Below the pieces are notes generated by a model. The model was not told where the DNA came from, did not search any database, and saw only the letters and a list, made by a program, of their open reading frames with translations. A stretch of 32,178 nt of DNA from contig NZ_AYKG01000033.1 in the NCBI RefSeq assembly GCF_003788585.1, positions 1 to 32,178 of the forward strand, written 5' to 3'. Position 1 is the stretch's first letter; each line of letters starts with the position of its first letter. Shown piece after piece: positions 29,606 to 32,178 of this stretch. The position numbers and the translations under genes were made by a program. This DNA comes from Salinisphaera japonica YTM-1. GTDB taxonomy: Bacteria > Pseudomonadota > Gammaproteobacteria > Nevskiales > Salinisphaeraceae.

Positions 29606-30465
29606 TCGACGTTCTGTACCTGTTCGCGCATCTGTTCGATGAGCACTTTCATCTCCACCGCGTGGGCGGTCACCGCGCTGTCGGCGGATTTCGAGCCGAT
29701 GGTGTTGGCCTCGCGGTTGAATTCCTGCATCAGGAAATCCAGGCGCCGCCCGACCGGCTCGGCGCGTTGCAGGGCATCGGCCAGGGCCGCGACGTGGGCG
29801 CCCAGCCGATCGACCTCTTCGGCGATGTCCATGCGCTGGGCGGCCATGACCAGCTCGGTTTCCAGCCGGGTCTCGTCGGCGCTGATCGCCAGCTCGGCCA
29901 GGCGCGTGCGCCATTTATCGGCCAGCTCGTCGCGCACGGCCGGCACCCGCTCGGCCACGCCCTGGGCATGTTCGGCGATCGTCTGGCTACGGGTGAGCAG
30001 CATCTCGGCAATACGCTGGCCTTCGGCTGCGCGCATGTCGCACAGCTGGTCGAGTGCCGCGTCCAGGCCGGCCAGTGCGGCGGACTGTAGCTGATCGGCA
30101 TCGGTCTCGACGGATTGCTGCACGCCGGGGTAATCCAGCAGTGCCATGGCGTCCGGGGCACGACAGTCGATGACCTGGCCACGCACGCGCTCCAGCGCTT
30201 CGGCCAGGGCCGCCAGACGTGTCTCGTCGATGGCGATGCCCTGCGCCGGCTCGGCCAGCGACAGACGAGCGCTGATCTCGACCTTGCCGCGACCGATGCG
30301 TTCACCGACACGCTCGCGGATTGCGCCCTCGACGGCCCGCAGCGGTTCGGGCAGGCGGGTGCTGGTCTCCAGGTAGCGATGATTGACGCTTTTGAGTTCC
30401 CAGGTCAGCTCGCCCCAGGGGCCACGAATCTCGTGGCGGGCGAAGCCGGTCATGCTGCGGATCAT
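29602..30465 (-). CDS. yicC: YicC family endoribonuclease-like protein
   Basis: A 287-aa YicC/YloC family protein; family members have been linked to RNA cleavage and stationary-phase survival. The N-terminal IRSMTGFARHEIRGPWGELT and ELKSVNHRYLETSTRLPE are the family signature. The C-terminal DUF1732 part contains DFLMQEFNREANTIGSKSAD and VEMKVLIEQMREQVQNVE. ATG 30465 gives the standard N-terminus. It is divergent from rph, as in E. coli, and leads into gmk through a GTGA overlap. Confidence 0.94.
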   Translation of the reverse strand: MIRSMTGFARHEIRGPWGELTWELKSVNHRYLETSTRLPEPLRAVEGAIRERVGERIGRGKVEISARLSLAEPAQGIAIDETRLAALAEALERVRGQVIDCRAPDAMALLDYPGVQQSVETDADQLQSAALAGLDAALDQLCDMRAAEGQRIAEMLLTRSQTIAEHAQGVAERVPAVRDELADKWRTRLAELAISADETRLETELVMAAQRMDIAEEVDRLGAHVAALADALQRAEPVGRRLDFLMQEFNREANTIGSKSADSAVTAHAVEMKVLIEQMREQVQNVE

Positions 30466-30606
30466 GTCTCAGGCCCTTGATCACGTGACGGCCGGGCGAT
30501 GGGGCCCGGGCGCTGTCGAAGGCGAGGCAGTATGGCATAGAACATGCGGGCACACGCTCGGTGCGCTGATACAATCCGGGGCCGTTTTCAAACCCCTTGT
30601 CTGCTC
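30466..30606. promoter_or_regulatory. Divergent yicC/rph promoter region
   Basis: This 141-bp gap must drive yicC leftward and rph rightward. The best plus-strand -10 candidate is TACAAT at 30570-30575, 32 nt before the rph ATG, but no convincing -35 lies 16-18 nt upstream. No clear minus-strand pair was found. Confidence 0.35.
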
Positions 30607-31335
30607 ATGTCCCAACGCCCCAGCGGTCGTGCCCCGGCCGATCTGCGCCCTGTCTCGATCGAACGTCATTTCACCAAACACGCGGCCGGCTCGGTGCTCG
30701 TGTCGTTCGGCGATACGCGGGTGATCTGCACGGCCAGCGTTGAAGAGCGGGTGCCGCCGTGGCTGCGCGGCAAGGACTCGGGCTGGCTGACGGCCGAATA
30801 CGGCATGCTGCCCGGGGCCACCGGCTCACGCAACGGGCGCGAGGCCGCCCGTGGTAAGCAAGGCGGGCGTACCGTCGAGATCCAGCGTCTAATCGGGCGC
30901 AGCCTGCGCGCGGTGATGGATCTGAAAGGCCTGGGCCCGCGTTCGGTGACCATCGATTGTGACGTGATACAGGCCGACGGCGGCACCCGCACGGCCTCGA
31001 TCACCGGCGGTTACGTGGCGCTCGTGGATGCCATGAACAAGCTGGTGGCCGACGGCAAGGTCAAGGCCAACCCGCTGCACGGCCAGCTGGCCGCGGTGTC
31101 GGTAGGCATCTATAACGGCGAGCCGGTGCTGGATCTGGACTATGCCGAGGACAGCCAGGCCGAAACCGACATGAACGTGGTGATGAACGAGGCCGGCGGT
31201 TTCATCGAGATTCAGGGCACCGCCGAGGGCCATGCCTTCTCGCGCCAAGAGCTCGACGGCCTGCTGGGCCACGCCGAGAAAGGCATCGGCGAGCTGATCG
31301 AGATGCAGCGGGCCGCGCTGGCCGACGAATCATGA
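30607..31335 (+). CDS. rph: Ribonuclease PH
   Basis: Phosphorolytic 3'-5' exoribonuclease trimming tRNA and other RNA 3' ends. It is 242 aa (functional RNase PH about 238), so it is full length, unlike the truncated allele of E. coli K-12. Conserved segments: [39 protein letters not shown], the phosphate/metal region [35 protein letters not shown] and [15 protein letters not shown] 30607 fits the family start MSQRPSGR; the frame is open upstream to 30544 without similarity. Its stop overlaps the rdgB start as ATGA. Confidence 0.96.
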   Translation: MSQRPSGRAPADLRPVSIERHFTKHAAGSVLVSFGDTRVICTASVEERVPPWLRGKDSGWLTAEYGMLPGATGSRNGREAARGKQGGRTVEIQRLIGRSLRAVMDLKGLGPRSVTIDCDVIQADGGTRTASITGGYVALVDAMNKLVADGKVKANPLHGQLAAVSVGIYNGEPVLDLDYAEDSQAETDMNVVMNEAGGFIEIQGTAEGHAFSRQELDGLLGHAEKGIGELIEMQRAALADES

Positions 31336-31931
31336 GCGGGCAATGGGTCGTGGCCTCGGGTAATGCCGGCAAGATCGCCGAGCTGGCGGCCCTGCTGGCC
31401 GGGCTCGATATCGAGCCGGTCTCTCAGGCCGAGTTCGACGTGGGGGATGCCGACGAAACCGGCATCGCCTTCGTCGACAACGCCTTGATCAAGGCCCGTC
31501 ATGCGGCCAACGCCACGGGCCTGCCGGCGATCGCCGACGACTCAGGCCTGGCGGTGGATTATCTGGCCGGCGCGCCGGGTATTTTCTCGGCCCGCTACGC
31601 CGGCACGCACGGTGATGACGCCGCCAACAACGCCAAGCTTTTGTCCGAGCTGGACGGCGTGGATCGCGAGGCGCGCGGCGCGTCTTTTCATTGCTGCCTG
31701 GTGGCACTTCGTTCGCCGGCCGATCCGGCGCCGATCATCGCGCACGGCATCTGGCGCGGCGAGATTCTGACCGCGCCGCACGGCGCCCACGGTTTTGGCT
31801 ATGACCCGCTGTTCTGGGTCGTGCGCGAAAACGCCACGGCCGCCGAAATGACGGCCAGTCGCAAGAACATGATCAGCCATCGCGGCCTGGCCATGGCCCG
31901 GCTGCTCGACGAGCTGCGTGCCCGCGGCTGA
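31332..31931 (+). CDS. rdgB: dITP/XTP pyrophosphatase RdgB
   Basis: House-cleaning nucleotide hydrolase converting dITP, ITP and XTP to monophosphates, keeping damaged purines out of nucleic acids. It is 199 aa (E. coli 197). Motifs: [13 protein letters not shown] at the N-terminus, [12 protein letters not shown] with the catalytic Asp pair, [10 protein letters not shown], and [20 protein letters not shown] at the C-terminus. The start overlaps rph by 4 nt; the end overlaps the likely hemW GTG start by 14 nt. Confidence 0.96.
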   Translation: MSGQWVVASGNAGKIAELAALLAGLDIEPVSQAEFDVGDADETGIAFVDNALIKARHAANATGLPAIADDSGLAVDYLAGAPGIFSARYAGTHGDDAANNAKLLSELDGVDREARGASFHCCLVALRSPADPAPIIAHGIWRGEILTAPHGAHGFGYDPLFWVVRENATAAEMTASRKNMISHRGLAMARLLDELRARG

Positions 31932-32178
31932 TCGCACGCCGGGCGCGTCGGCGCGGGCCGGTCAAGGAGCCGACCGCACGGCCGCGGGCCTGGCGGTGTA
32001 CGTGCATTTGCCCTGGTGTGTGGTCAAATGCCCGTACTGTGATTTCAACTCGCACCGTGCACCGGACGTGTTGCCGGAGCGCGCCTATGTTGACGCGCTG
32101 CTCGCCGATTGGCGGGCCAGCATCGGCGATGAAGACCGCGCGATCACCAGCGTGTTCATCGGCGGTGGCACGCCGAGC
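31918..32178 (+). CDS. hemW: Radical SAM heme chaperone HemW, N-terminal part
   Basis: Incomplete: cut by the right window edge after 87 codons. The frame reads LAVYVHLPWCVVKCPYCDFN, with the radical SAM CxxxCxxC cysteines, then SVFIGGGTPS, the HemW/HemN-like signature. HemW binds heme and is proposed to deliver it to membrane enzymes; it is distinct from coproporphyrinogen oxidase HemN. GTG 31918 is the only upstream in-frame start I see, giving about 24 residues before the conserved core; GTG 31996 is an alternative. The order rph-rdgB-hemW is common in gammaproteobacteria. Confidence 0.88.
   Translation, partial: MPAADRTPGASARAGQGADRTAAGLAVYVHLPWCVVKCPYCDFNSHRAPDVLPERAYVDALLADWRASIGDEDRAITSVFIGGGTPS

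Overview
The window is a chromosomal segment of a GC-rich gammaproteobacterium. The evidence is gene content and order: a gmk-rpoZ-spoT-ridA-recG series, yicC divergent from rph-rdgB-hemW, FabR- and YqcC-type proteins, NADPH sulfite reductase as cysJI, and a bioB-F-H-D cluster. Several proteins (for example CysJ) are rich in Asp/Glu, which hints at a marine or halophilic lineage. Salinisphaera or a relative would fit, but that is an inference. There are no rRNA, tRNA or phage genes, no transposase and no CRISPR array.

Layout. 1-373: degenerate repeat arms. 374-3892 (-): a large MscK-type mechanosensitive channel. 4130-4798 (+): a FabR-like repressor, overlapping tail-to-tail with a secreted DUF2059 protein (4771-5415, -). 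5384-9325 (-): cysJ then cysI, separated by an inverted-arm repeat. 9529-10535 (+): a transglycosylase-like lipoprotein and yqcC. 10568-10782: another inverted-arm repeat. 10818-20553 (-): one tightly packed run of ten genes, bioB-bioF-bioH-bioD-coxB-ctaD-surf1-(CxxxC protein)-ctaA-ctaB, most joined by overlaps or gaps under 15 nt. 20615-21325 (+): comF. 21354-28105 (-): spoT, ridA, recG and a CASTOR/POLLUX-like channel. 28106-28616: a repeat-filled gap ending in a strong terminator. 28617-30465 (-): yicC-gmk-rpoZ. 30607-32178 (+): rph-rdgB-hemW, with hemW cut by the window edge.

How the genes work together. The ten-gene run makes biotin from pimeloyl-ACP and also builds a caa3-type cytochrome c oxidase with its heme A pathway (ctaB, ctaA) and assembly factors (surf1, CxxxC protein). 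The right half is nucleotide and RNA housekeeping linked to the stringent response: Gmk and SpoT handle guanine nucleotides, and RNase PH, RdgB and omega act in RNA and nucleotide quality control.

Points most worth a second look: (1) a family of intergenic elements made of two inverted arms of about 60-80 bp, each built from a 9-nt and a 10-nt micro-repeat; (2) a cytochrome oxidase subunit I that has lost D-channel residues, in an operon without subunit III or CtaG; (3) the fusion of biotin and oxidase genes into one apparent operon; (4) a SpoT with QFND where RxKD or ExDD is expected; (5) a bacterial CASTOR/POLLUX-type channel.
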